Assembly: GCF_001269905.1 (NCBI RefSeq)
Contig: NZ_LHVK01000004.1
Location: 124,001 to 188,000, forward strand
DNA length: 64,000 nt
Source of the DNA: Pseudomonas corrugata
GTDB lineage: Bacteria; Pseudomonadota; Gammaproteobacteria; Pseudomonadales; Pseudomonadaceae
Direction of reading: 5' to 3'
Shown here: in pieces, positions 16,925 through 25,307 of the stretch
How positions within the stretch are numbered: the stretch's first letter is position 1
Layout: the number at the start of each line of letters is the position of its first letter
Program-made: the position numbers and the translations under genes
The notes under the pieces: model-generated
Told to the model about the DNA's origin: nothing
The model's database searches: none
What the model saw: the letters and a program-made list of their open reading frames with translations, nothing else

Positions 16925-18343
16925 ATGACCGAAGTCGAACTTCTACAGATACTGGCGCGAGGTGAAGATAGTCGCCATCAGTACAAGCGCGACCTAGTCA
17001 ACGCCGACGGTGTGGCTGCCGAACTCGCGGCCCTGGCCAATAGTGGTGGTGGCGAATTGTTTATCGGCGTGGACGACGACGGTAGCATTCACGGGTTGGA
17101 CACATCCGCCATACAGCGCTTGAACCAACTGCTCAGCAATGCCGCCAGTCAGAACATACGACCGCCCGTTCACCCTCTGACCGAAAACGTGCAGACAGCG
17201 TCCGGGTTGGTCATGGTGGTGTCAGTAGCCGATGGGCTGAACAAGCCGTACATGGATCTGCAGGGTCGGGTATGGATCAAAAGTGGCTCCGATAAGCGCC
17301 ATGTAACAGCACGTGAAGAGCTGCAGCGCCTATTTCAGAGGGCTGGTTTGGTTTATGCCGATGTGGTGCCTGTAGCAGGTACATCTGTCACCGACTTGAA
17401 CGTCAAGGCCTTCGACACCTACTTTAACCGCCGTTATGGACAAAACAGTGAATTGGATGGGCTGTCGACAGAGCAGTTACTGCAGAATTTGGGGTTAGGT
17501 GACGGACGTGAGTTGACCCTGGCCGGCCTGATGCTATTTGGCCGACAGCCGCAGCGGTGGCGACCGGCTTTCCAAGTGAAGGCCGTCGCGTTTCCCGGTA
17601 CAAGCTTGGCCGATAATCGTTATTTGGACAGTGAGGATATTGGCGGTACGTTACTGGAACAGTTCAAAGGCAGCTTCGCCTTTATCCGTCGCAACCTCCA
17701 TCACGTGCAGCATGGTCGTGGCTTCAATACACTGGGCGAGTTGGAGATTCCCGAACCGGCGCTGGAGGAGCTGCTGGTCAACGCATTGATCCATCGCGAC
17801 TACTTCACCAGCGCCTCGATCCGAATTATGGTTTTTGCCGATCGGGTAGAAATCGCCAGCCCAGGCCATCTGCCCGATAGTCTGAGCGTTGAAGCCATCC
17901 GCCAAGGCAGAACCAACCGGCGCAATCCAACGTTGACAGAACACGCCGCGCAAATACTGCCTTATAGAGGCCTGGGCAGTGGTATTCCACGAGCGTTTCG
18001 AGAATGGCCACGCATTGAGCTGATCGACGACGTGATAGGTAACCAGTTTAGCGCCCTGGCTTGGCGGCCAGATTCGGAATGGAAACCTGCTACCCCCGAA
18101 GTCACCCCCGAAGTCACCCCCGAAGTCACCCCCGAAGTTGCGAGGCTTTTGAGGGCTATACGAGGCGAGCTCACACGCAGCGAAATTCAATCCTTACTAG
18201 GTCTCAAGGACGAGAAGCACTTCCGCGATGCCTATATCCGTCCGGCCTTGGAAGGTGGCCTGATCGAAATGACCATCCCCGATAAGCCGCGCAGTCGCTT
18301 ACAAAAGTACCGGCTTACGGCGCATGGGCGGGCATTGCAATAA
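16925..18343 (+). CDS. AlbA_2 (Schlafen-like) domain ATP-binding protein
   Basis: A 472-residue protein. Residues about 15-125 form the AlbA_2 domain (HQYKRDLVNADGVAAELAALANSGGGELFIGV). The middle has a GHKL-type ATPase C-terminal half (LEELLVNALIHRDYF, GSGIPRAF). The tail is winged-helix-like and probably binds DNA. Four copies of the tetrapeptide TPEV encoded by an exact 12-bp repeat link the two halves. Relatives are annotated as transcriptional regulators or ATP-dependent helicase-like proteins and often sit in variable regions. The role here is unknown; it appears monocistronic. Confidence 0.75.
   Translation: MTEVELLQILARGEDSRHQYKRDLVNADGVAAELAALANSGGGELFIGVDDDGSIHGLDTSAIQRLNQLLSNAASQNIRPPVHPLTENVQTASGLVMVVSVADGLNKPYMDLQGRVWIKSGSDKRHVTAREELQRLFQRAGLVYADVVPVAGTSVTDLNVKAFDTYFNRRYGQNSELDGLSTEQLLQNLGLGDGRELTLAGLMLFGRQPQRWRPAFQVKAVAFPGTSLADNRYLDSEDIGGTLLEQFKGSFAFIRRNLHHVQHGRGFNTLGELEIPEPALEELLVNALIHRDYFTSASIRIMVFADRVEIASPGHLPDSLSVEAIRQGRTNRRNPTLTEHAAQILPYRGLGSGIPRAFREWPRIELIDDVIGNQFSALAWRPDSEWKPATPEVTPEVTPEVTPEVARLLRAIRGELTRSEIQSLLGLKDEKHFRDAYIRPALEGGLIEMTIPDKPRSRLQKYRLTAHGRALQ
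18092..18139 (+). repeat. Four tandem 12-bp units inside the AlbA_2 gene
   Basis: The unit ACCCCCGAAGTC occurs four times in a row, with one T change in the last. Each unit encodes TPEV. Because the unit is a multiple of three, copy-number change would alter linker length without shifting the frame. Confidence 0.95.
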
Positions 18344-18526
18344 CAGAGCAGACACCGCAAAGCTCTAATGTGGGAACGGACTTGCCCGCGAAGGCAGCAC
18401 GTCAGTCGACAGAAACTGAAGCATAAATCAGATGTTTGAGCTTCTGAATCCGGATCTTGTGACATGGAGAAATCTCGTATTAACCATCAAACCACAAAAA
18501 ACGCCTCACACTCCCATAGCCAACTT
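18344..18526. other. Intergenic stretch with a decayed REP-like sequence
   Basis: The convergent gap between the AlbA_2 gene and the immunity genes. At 18369-18398 one imperfect REP half (GTGGGAACGGACTTGCCCGCGA) is recognisable. I see no gene. Confidence 0.5.
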
Positions 18527-18928
18527 TTACTCATTCAGATCTCTTATAGAGTCCATCCATAGAAAAAAATAATCTTTCTGTAGCTGAGGGTCGTTCACTA
18601 TGTCCTGATCCTCATACTGAAATATATTGACGAGATTACTATTCGAAACACGCTCACCTAAAACATACTCATAAGCCGCTATTCCCGAAGACATCTGAGA
18701 AGACATACTAGAAGGGCGAACATTACGCTTGGCCCCTTTGCATAAAAACTTTACATCCGCGTGCTCCTTGATTATTTTCCCGAGACATTGATACACATCT
18801 ACTCCCAAATATTTTTTTGACCAACCATCTTCAAGGGTCAATAAGATAGTGGATTTTCCCACACCAACATCAAACCACGCTTCCTCTCTCTGACCGTCTT
18901 TTAAAATTGAAATAACTTGCCTCTTCAC
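18527..18928 (-). CDS. Second putative immunity protein, paralogue of the adjacent one
   Basis: A 133-residue protein whose sequence parallels the product at 18996-19391: both have FLCKG[AS]K-NV-PS-MS-QMS and end in a W-DSIR or W-ESVR tail. GTG 18928 was chosen because a strong GGGGGAGG site lies just upstream and the length then matches the paralogue; ATG 18994 is in frame but adds an unmatched N-terminus. Low GC compared with the rhs core. Inference: an extra immunity gene, kept after toxin-tip exchange or giving protection against a related toxin. Confidence 0.6.
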   Translation of the reverse strand: MKRQVISILKDGQREEAWFDVGVGKSTILLTLEDGWSKKYLGVDVYQCLGKIIKEHADVKFLCKGAKRNVRPSSMSSQMSSGIAAYEYVLGERVSNSNLVNIFQYEDQDIVNDPQLQKDYFFLWMDSIRDLNE

Positions 18929-18995
18929 TTTTACCTCCCCCTTAGATATTAGAAGCTCAGGACGGTGCCTTAAGGAGCCAGGGAACAGGACCATA

Positions 18996-19391
18996 TTACT
19001 TCCTGACAGATTCAATCCAGCTTCTGTAGAACAACTTCTGCTGGCGCGGATCGTCTGCCAAATTTTCATCATCATAGTCAAAAATGTATACTACATCTTC
19101 GAGAGATGGCGCCACACCCAACTTTAATTCGTAGGCTTTCAATCCCAGCGACATCTGTGCTGACATCCCGGATGGATGGACGTTCACCTTGGAACCTTTG
19201 CATAAAAACACGACGGCAGGGTTATCCTGTCGAAGAATTGCAAAGCATTTATAAAAATTGCTACTCGTATAAGTTTTATATACTCCATCGGTCGCAAAAA
19301 ATGTTATCGAAACGTGTTCTGGATCACACAAGAGACAAGTCAAATTTCTCTCCCCCCCCACGCAGGTATAAACCTTAACTTTTGAGATCAT
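18996..19391 (-). CDS. Putative immunity protein to the Rhs ADP-ribosyltransferase toxin
   Basis: A 131-residue AT-rich gene whose ATG overlaps the rhs stop codon (ATGA), the usual coupling of polymorphic toxins and their immunity proteins. It shows no signal peptide or membrane segment, so it should act in the cytoplasm, where an ADP-ribosylating toxin would work. I do not recognise the family. A paralogue follows directly. Confidence 0.65.
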   Translation of the reverse strand: MISKVKVYTCVGGERNLTCLLCDPEHVSITFFATDGVYKTYTSSNFYKCFAILRQDNPAVVFLCKGSKVNVHPSGMSAQMSLGLKAYELKLGVAPSLEDVVYIFDYDDENLADDPRQQKLFYRSWIESVRK

Positions 19392-22300
19392 TTTCTTATT
19401 TTCCTGTTGGGATTCGGTATGGAATAACCAAACTCTTTACCATTTTCTAGAATCAATGTTGCACCAAGCACGTCCTCGTTACTTATTTTTCCAGGTATGG
19501 CTATTTCTTTTTCTGCCTTAAACAAATATGCTGCCCCCAGCTCCTTCTGCAAGTCATATCCTGGCACCTTCTGAAGCGAGTACAAGTAACCCACAGTCGC
19601 AAAATCATTAGTGGCGAATTTTTTCCCCACTTCCCTAGAGTAGGAGGTAGGAATGAAATAACTAGGAGGATCATCACTGTCTAGGGAGTGCAAAAACAAA
19701 TCCTTGCTAAATCCCTTACTCTTAAATCCATTTTCAAATACATCCTCCGGATCTCGCTCGTCACCACGGTATAAATAATCATCTTCTCTCTTAGGTTCAG
19801 GTGTTTTGGACTCGCCCTCATCCACCCCAACCTTCGCAGCCGGATCCTGCTCCCCAACCGCCGGCCTGCACCCACCCTTCCCCGGACAATCCACCAACCC
19901 CAACGGATCCACCCACCCCGTCGGGTTCAGGGTGTACCGATACCCATTGAGCCCACCCGCCAGTTTGCTCGGATCAGGCGTCAGGTAGCGGCCCGTTTCC
20001 GGATTGTAGTAGCGGTGCCGGTTGTAGTGCAGGCCGCTTTCCGGGTCGAAGTATTGGCCCTGGAAGCGCAGCGGTTGTTCCAGTTGTTCGCCGCCGCCGT
20101 GCTCTATCGCTCGGACTTTGCCGTAGCCGTGGTAGCGCGCCGACCAGACGATCTGGCCGCCGTAGTTGGTCAGTTCCTGGGGTGTGCCCAGGTGGTCGAG
20201 GTGGTAGTAGAACGGGCAGGCGTTGAGGCCTTTGCCGTCGAGCAGTGCCAGCGGGCGGAAGGTGCCGGGTTCGTAGAGGTAGCTGCGGTGGTGATGGCGG
20301 CTGCTTTCAGCGACGAGTTGGTCGCCCTGCCAGAAGAACTCGGTGGTCAGGCCGGCCACGGTCTTGCTGATGCGTCGGCCGAAGGCGTCGTAGCGGTAGG
20401 ACGTTTCGCGACCGTCCGCCGTGGTGACGCCAATCAGGCGGTGCTGGCTGTCGTAGCGGTATTCGGTGACGAGGGCCTGAGCCTTGCCGCGGCGTTCGCG
20501 GATCAGGTTGCCGAAGGCGTCGTAGTGACGGTCGCCCTCCATCAGCAGGCGATTGCCCTTGAGGTGGGTCGGGCCGGGGCGGTCCTGCATCAGCAGGTTG
20601 CCGGCCGGGTCGTGGGCGAAGTGTTCCGCGGGATCGGTGTGGGAGTGTTCGATCCGGGTCAGGCGGTCCAGCGGGTCGTACTGGTACTCGCGCCGCCCTC
20701 GACGGCTGTCGGAAAGGGCGGCGAGGTTGCCCTTGGGGCTGTAGGCATAATCGCGCCAGAACAAGGTCTGCTGGTTCTGCAGCACGGTGTGGGCCTTGAG
20801 CCGGCCCTGTTCGTCATGTTCGTACTGGCTGAGCAGCAGGCCCTGTTGGCGCTGGTGTTCGCGGCCGCCACGCAACTGGTGTTCGGTGAGGCGTGCGCCG
20901 TTCAGGTCGATGGCGGTCAGCGCGCCACCCGGGGCGTGGTGGTAGTCGACCTTGCTGTTGTCCGGCAGGCGCAGGTGATTGAGCCGTCCGCAGGCATCGT
21001 AGCCATAGCGCAGGGTGCCCCAGCCCTGGTGCTCGGTGATCAGCCGGTCCTGGGCGTCGTACTCGAAGGCCAGCGGATGGTCGCTGCCGTCATCGATATC
21101 AACCAACCGGCCCAGCCCGTCGTAGCGGTACTGGATCGCCTGGCCGTCGGGCAGGGTCTTGATCAGCAGGCGTCCGGCCGTGTCGCGCTGGTAGGCAGTG
21201 ACAAGCTGGCTGCCGTCGGCACCGAACTCGGTTTTCTCCAGCAGCTGTCCATTGAGGTCATAGGCATAGGCGGTGCGTTGGCCGTCGAAGCCGACTTGCT
21301 GTCGGATCAAGCCGCCGGGGGTGTAGTCCAGCTGATATTTTTCCCCGGATTCGTTCTCGATTTCGGTCAGCAGCAGCCGCGCCGAGTCGTAGCGGTAGTG
21401 CAGCGTGCTGCCGTCGGGATTGACGCGGCGGCTGACCAGGTGCAGGTCATCGGCGTACTCGTAGCGGGTGACGCGGCCCTGTTCGTCGCGCTCGGCGGTG
21501 ACCTTGCCGTAGGCGTTGTAGCTCCAGGCGCGGGTGGCGCCGGTGGGCAAGGTGGTCTGCAGCAGCCGGCCCACGGCGTCCCATTGGTAGTGCGTCACCG
21601 CGCCGTGTTCGTCCTGGCGGGTCAGCAAGCGCCCCAAGACGTCGTAGGTAAAAAACCGCTGGCTGGCGTCAGGCAGGGTTTCTTCTGTCAGTTGGCCGAG
21701 CCGGTTCCAGGTGAAGCGGTGTTCACTAGTGTCCGGGTAGTGGATCGACAGCAACTGCCCGTGGGCGTCGTAGGCATACCGGGTGCGCTGTTGATCCGGG
21801 TCGATGGCTTCGATCACCTCGCCCCGGTCATTGCGCTGATAGGTCCATACGGCCTTGCCGCGGGCCCGGGCGTGCAGGAAACCGTTGCGGTATTCGTAGG
21901 ACGTGGGCGCGTCTTCGGGGGGAATCAGCGCCACTAGCCGTCCGACTTCGTCGTAGTGATATTCGGTGACGGCGCCCAACGGGTCCTGTTCGGCGATCAG
22001 CCGGCCTTGTTCGTCGTAGGCCTTGAGGTGTTCGCCGCCGTCGGGCTCGACCTTGCGCACCAGCCGTGCGCGGTCGTCGTGGACATAGATTTCCTCGCTG
22101 CCATCGAGGTGGCGGACCGTGACGCTGCCGTCCTCGCTCCAGCTGTAGCGCGTGTCCATCTGCGCGAACGAGGCCCAGTGCCGCACGCAGCGGGCCGCCT
22201 GCCCGACGCCCTGCCATTCCCAGAAGAAACTCGCACCGCCAGCCAGTTGCCGCTGGAGGATGACGTGAGCATCGTCGTAGTCGTAGCGCTCGCTTTCCCC

Positions 22301-24250
22301 GGCGGCGTTGGTAGCTTCGATCAGCCGTGAGCGCGCGTCGTAGCGATAGGTCGCCAGGGTCTGCTCGGTACGCCAGGCTTCATCCAGGGTGAGGGCCGGG
22401 TGCAAGCTCTGGTAGTCGATAGCCACCAGGTGGCGCTGCTCGTAGCGCAAACGCAGGCAGCGCCCGGCACCGTTGTCCAGGCGGCTGATGTCGCCATGGA
22501 TGTTGCGCTGGATCGTCAGGCGGTTGTCGTAGCGGTCGCTGAGGGCGGTCAGATGACCGTCGCGAAAGTGTAGGAAAGGTGCGTTTTCGCCGGGCTGGGC
22601 GACGATCAGTTCGTCCGGCTCGCTGCCCAGGTAGATGGCCGCCCGGGCCAGGCTGTTGTGGATCGCCGAGCGCTGGGCGTTGGGCAGCGGAAAGGTCGTG
22701 CGGCGGTTTTCCTGGTCGATCCAGATGACCTGCTCACCCTCAAACAGCAAGCGGTGCGCCAGGGCATGGCTCCAGCCGCGCCCCAGGCCCACGTCCAGAT
22801 CCGCCGCGCTGCTGCGGTACAGGCGGGTGAAGACAAACGGCAAGCGGCCATCGAGCGTGCCGTCGTCCAGGGTCAGCAGTTCTTCGCCGGTGACCATCGA
22901 CACCGGACAGCCGTCGGTGCGGGTCAGGGCCGCGCTGTCGGCGCTGTCGCCGTTGGGGTTTTTCGATTGGGCCGGGGCGTCGTCGTGGGGTTCGTACTTG
23001 CTCAGCCGGGTAGCACTTTGGGATTTTTCCCGCGCCACGGCAGCCGGATTACTGACAGACAAGGACGGCCCATGCTCAGGCGTGATCTGCAACGGGCCAA
23101 CAGGGGTCGGCTTCAATGGCGCGCCCTGGGCGCTGATCACCACCGGTTTCAACACATCGGCATGCTGGTTGAGCCGGTCAGGGGCGAATTGGCCCAGCCG
23201 TTGGCTCGACGCTCGTAACCACTCCCGTGCTCGCCCGGACTGAAGCTGGTCCAGCACCTTGCCACTCATGCGCACGCCCAGGCCGAGGGTGCCGGTCAAT
23301 CGGATCAGCAGAAAATTGATCAGCACCGAGACCCGTATCTGCCCGACGACTTCGGCCAGGTACTGGGGCGGCAACATCCGCAGCCAACTGGCGAATGCGG
23401 CCATGTGCACGAAGAGCAACGGCTCGTCGCTCAGCAGCATCAGTCCCTTGGCAATGGCCTCGGATGAGGCCTTGAGCAACTGGTCGAGTTCGACCTGGGT
23501 CAGGTACTCCAGCAGTTTCTCGCTGTTGGCTTGCAAATCCGCCAGCAGCTCGAAGAGCTGCTTGACGTCATTCCACAGTGCCTGCAGGGCGTTTTCGAGG
23601 CCGCGCCAGTCGGCTTGCTGCAACAGGTTGTAGCGTTCGCGAAACCCGGCGTCGGAAAACTCCGCCCAGAGCGGTTGAAACTGGATTTCCCATTCCTCTT
23701 TCAGCCAGCCCTCGAGCTCGCCAATCACCCCCTGATAAGACGCATACAGCGCCTTGACGTGATCCACTGTGACCTTGGGGAAGAAGCTGATGCGATAGCG
23801 GCGCCCCCGCCAGCACTTGGGAATTTCCAGGATGCCGCTGGGGCCGATGATGTGATGGACCGGCTCGCCAAAGGTTTCCTTCCCCGGTTCACCGTCGATG
23901 ACCGGTTCCAGCATCACCGGCGTGTTGCCGATCGGCACGAAACGCGCCGCCTGGAACATGTGCACCAGCGTCAGCGGGCCGCTCGCCGGACACCTCGCCA
24001 TAGTCGCAATGAAGGGTTCATCCAGGTTTTTCGGCGCCGCGAGGGCTACTTCGTTGCCAACCTTGAAGACCTGCTCGATGTCCAGCGCCGAGCTGGTCCA
24101 GAAGCTCTGCGCCCAACTGTCGTAGTCGTTCAGGCAGTTGCGAAAATCCGCCAGCACCGCTGCCGCATCGGGATGATCGGGGTCCATGGCCGCCACCACC
24201 AACAAGCCGATGGCGTTGTTCAGGCGCAGGAGTTTGTCGGGGGCAAACAT
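19388..24250 (-). CDS. Rhs-family polymorphic toxin with pertussis-toxin-like ADP-ribosyltransferase tip
   Basis: A 1620-residue Rhs protein. Residues 1-400 are a non-repeat N-terminal region without a recognisable PAAR motif. From about 450 to 1440 there are many YD/RHS repeats (for example YRYDGLGRL, YEYDAQDRL), closing with RYYNPETGRYLTPDPSKL and the DPLGL marker that ends at residue 1452. The last 168 residues are the variable toxin. Arg1495 in LYRGDERDPEDVFENGF, the TS pair at 1535-1536 (FIPTSYS), and EKE (Glu1580, Glu1582) give the R-STS-E pattern of pertussis/cholera-type ADP-ribosyltransferases. The tip is visibly AT-richer than the core. No T6SS genes lie near, so it is an orphan cargo locus. 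Confidence 0.88.
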   Translation of the reverse strand: MFAPDKLLRLNNAIGLLVVAAMDPDHPDAAAVLADFRNCLNDYDSWAQSFWTSSALDIEQVFKVGNEVALAAPKNLDEPFIATMARCPASGPLTLVHMFQAARFVPIGNTPVMLEPVIDGEPGKETFGEPVHHIIGPSGILEIPKCWRGRRYRISFFPKVTVDHVKALYASYQGVIGELEGWLKEEWEIQFQPLWAEFSDAGFRERYNLLQQADWRGLENALQALWNDVKQLFELLADLQANSEKLLEYLTQVELDQLLKASSEAIAKGLMLLSDEPLLFVHMAAFASWLRMLPPQYLAEVVGQIRVSVLINFLLIRLTGTLGLGVRMSGKVLDQLQSGRAREWLRASSQRLGQFAPDRLNQHADVLKPVVISAQGAPLKPTPVGPLQITPEHGPSLSVSNPAAVAREKSQSATRLSKYEPHDDAPAQSKNPNGDSADSAALTRTDGCPVSMVTGEELLTLDDGTLDGRLPFVFTRLYRSSAADLDVGLGRGWSHALAHRLLFEGEQVIWIDQENRRTTFPLPNAQRSAIHNSLARAAIYLGSEPDELIVAQPGENAPFLHFRDGHLTALSDRYDNRLTIQRNIHGDISRLDNGAGRCLRLRYEQRHLVAIDYQSLHPALTLDEAWRTEQTLATYRYDARSRLIEATNAAGESERYDYDDAHVILQRQLAGGASFFWEWQGVGQAARCVRHWASFAQMDTRYSWSEDGSVTVRHLDGSEEIYVHDDRARLVRKVEPDGGEHLKAYDEQGRLIAEQDPLGAVTEYHYDEVGRLVALIPPEDAPTSYEYRNGFLHARARGKAVWTYQRNDRGEVIEAIDPDQQRTRYAYDAHGQLLSIHYPDTSEHRFTWNRLGQLTEETLPDASQRFFTYDVLGRLLTRQDEHGAVTHYQWDAVGRLLQTTLPTGATRAWSYNAYGKVTAERDEQGRVTRYEYADDLHLVSRRVNPDGSTLHYRYDSARLLLTEIENESGEKYQLDYTPGGLIRQQVGFDGQRTAYAYDLNGQLLEKTEFGADGSQLVTAYQRDTAGRLLIKTLPDGQAIQYRYDGLGRLVDIDDGSDHPLAFEYDAQDRLITEHQGWGTLRYGYDACGRLNHLRLPDNSKVDYHHAPGGALTAIDLNGARLTEHQLRGGREHQRQQGLLLSQYEHDEQGRLKAHTVLQNQQTLFWRDYAYSPKGNLAALSDSRRGRREYQYDPLDRLTRIEHSHTDPAEHFAHDPAGNLLMQDRPGPTHLKGNRLLMEGDRHYDAFGNLIRERRGKAQALVTEYRYDSQHRLIGVTTADGRETSYRYDAFGRRISKTVAGLTTEFFWQGDQLVAESSRHHHRSYLYEPGTFRPLALLDGKGLNACPFYYHLDHLGTPQELTNYGGQIVWSARYHGYGKVRAIEHGGGEQLEQPLRFQGQYFDPESGLHYNRHRYYNPETGRYLTPDPSKLAGGLNGYRYTLNPTGWVDPLGLVDCPGKGGCRPAVGEQDPAAKVGVDEGESKTPEPKREDDYLYRGDERDPEDVFENGFKSKGFSKDLFLHSLDSDDPPSYFIPTSYSREVGKKFATNDFATVGYLYSLQKVPGYDLQKELGAAYLFKAEKEIAIPGKISNEDVLGATLILENGKEFGYSIPNPNRKIRK

Positions 24251-24672
24251 GCAGGGATCTCGCGGTACAGGGACGGACGCGAGACTTTGCCGGGGCGAGC
24301 TGGAGAAATAAGTCAGGGAAGGAGGTATTGGCTGTAGGGCGATTCGCTAAATCCGGTCGCGATGCCATCGCGAGCAAGCTTTGCTCCCACAAGGGATCAG
24401 TGCTGGAGTTTGGGATTCGGGAGATCCGCAACTCCATGTGGGAGCGAGCCTGCTCGCGATAGCGTCGGCACAGCCAGCATCAGCGACGACTGACACACCG
24501 CCATCGCGAGCAGGCTCGCACACATTTGAATGGTGTTTCCATCCCTGGCTGATTCAGCACGAGATGTAGACCGAAGCTCATTCCCAACAAATACCCACCA
24601 GCAAACCCTCAACCTATCGTAATCTCGCAGCTGAATCCTTTACGCCCGCAACCGGCCCGAGATCCCGCCCCG
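24251..24672. repeat. REP cluster between rhs and the ynb-like operon
   Basis: The gap contains three REP copies, at 24364-24393, 24437-24464 and 24498-24526. The last two form an inverted pair, and the last copy is missing a few bases of its outer arm. The remainder should include the divergent promoters of rhs and ynbA. I see no gene. Confidence 0.85.
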
Positions 24673-25296
24673 ATGCCCTCCATCTATCAACTCAAACCTG
24701 CATTCCAGAACCTGCTGCGCCCTACCGTTCAACGGCTCTACGACAAGGGTGTCACAGCCAACCAGGTCACCCTGCTAGCAGGCATTGTTTCCGTGCTGGT
24801 GGGTGCGGTGATCGCCTGGTTTGCCAGCCATCCGTGGGTGTTTGTGCTGGTGCCGGTCTGGATGTTCCTGCGCATGGCCTTGAATGCCGTGGACGGCATG
24901 CTGGCGCGGGAGTTCGGGCAGCAATCTCATCTGGGTGCCTACCTGAATGAGCTATGCGATATCATCGCCGACGCAGCCCTGATCCTTCCCTTTGCCCTGA
25001 TTCCCGATGCCAGTCTGTTGCTCGTGTTGTTGGTCACGCTGTTGGCGTTGTTCAGCGAATACGCGGGTGTGCTGGGGGCGATGGTCGGGGCGTCGCGGCG
25101 CTATGACGGGCCCATGGGCAAGAGTGACCGCGCCTTTGTATGTGGCGTGCTGGCGACCGGTATTGCCTTGGGTTGGTTCGGAGCGCTGTGGGTCGATGGT
25201 GTGATGGCGGTGGTTGCTGCCCTGCTGGTTTATACCTTGGTCAACCGGGTCCGTCATGGCCTGGACCAAGTGAAGGAAAACGCTCCCTCAGCATAA
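24673..25296 (+). CDS. ynbA: CDP-alcohol phosphatidyltransferase family protein (YnbA-like)
   Basis: A 207-residue integral membrane protein of the CDP-alcohol phosphatidyltransferase family. The signature D-x2-DG-x2-AR-x8-G-x3-D-x3-D is present, but the first and third aspartates are asparagine (Asn71 and Asn92) in NAVDGMLARE...GAYLNELCD. By recall E. coli YnbA carries the same two substitutions, so this is a family feature rather than decay. It is first in a six-gene operon with an acyltransferase and a CDP-diglyceride-synthase-like enzyme. Inference: it transfers a phosphatidyl or similar group to an unknown alcohol acceptor. Confidence 0.85.
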   Translation: MPSIYQLKPAFQNLLRPTVQRLYDKGVTANQVTLLAGIVSVLVGAVIAWFASHPWVFVLVPVWMFLRMALNAVDGMLAREFGQQSHLGAYLNELCDIIADAALILPFALIPDASLLLVLLVTLLALFSEYAGVLGAMVGASRRYDGPMGKSDRAFVCGVLATGIALGWFGALWVDGVMAVVAALLVYTLVNRVRHGLDQVKENAPSA

Positions 25297-25307
25297 AGGA
25301 ACTTGCA

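Noticed and set aside
20015..21937. A 640-codon plus-strand frame within rhs
   Set aside because: Low-complexity valine/alanine-rich translation typical of the antisense of YD-repeat DNA; the minus strand is a complete Rhs gene.
24364..24526. Repeated palindromes as a possible CRISPR array
   Set aside because: Copies are REP elements in mixed orientation with irregular spacing and no uniform spacers; no cas genes anywhere in the window.
24397..24612. Short minus-strand frame upstream of rhs
   Set aside because: It translates REP repeat DNA (MCASLLAMA-type peptides seen at every REP site) and has no family match.
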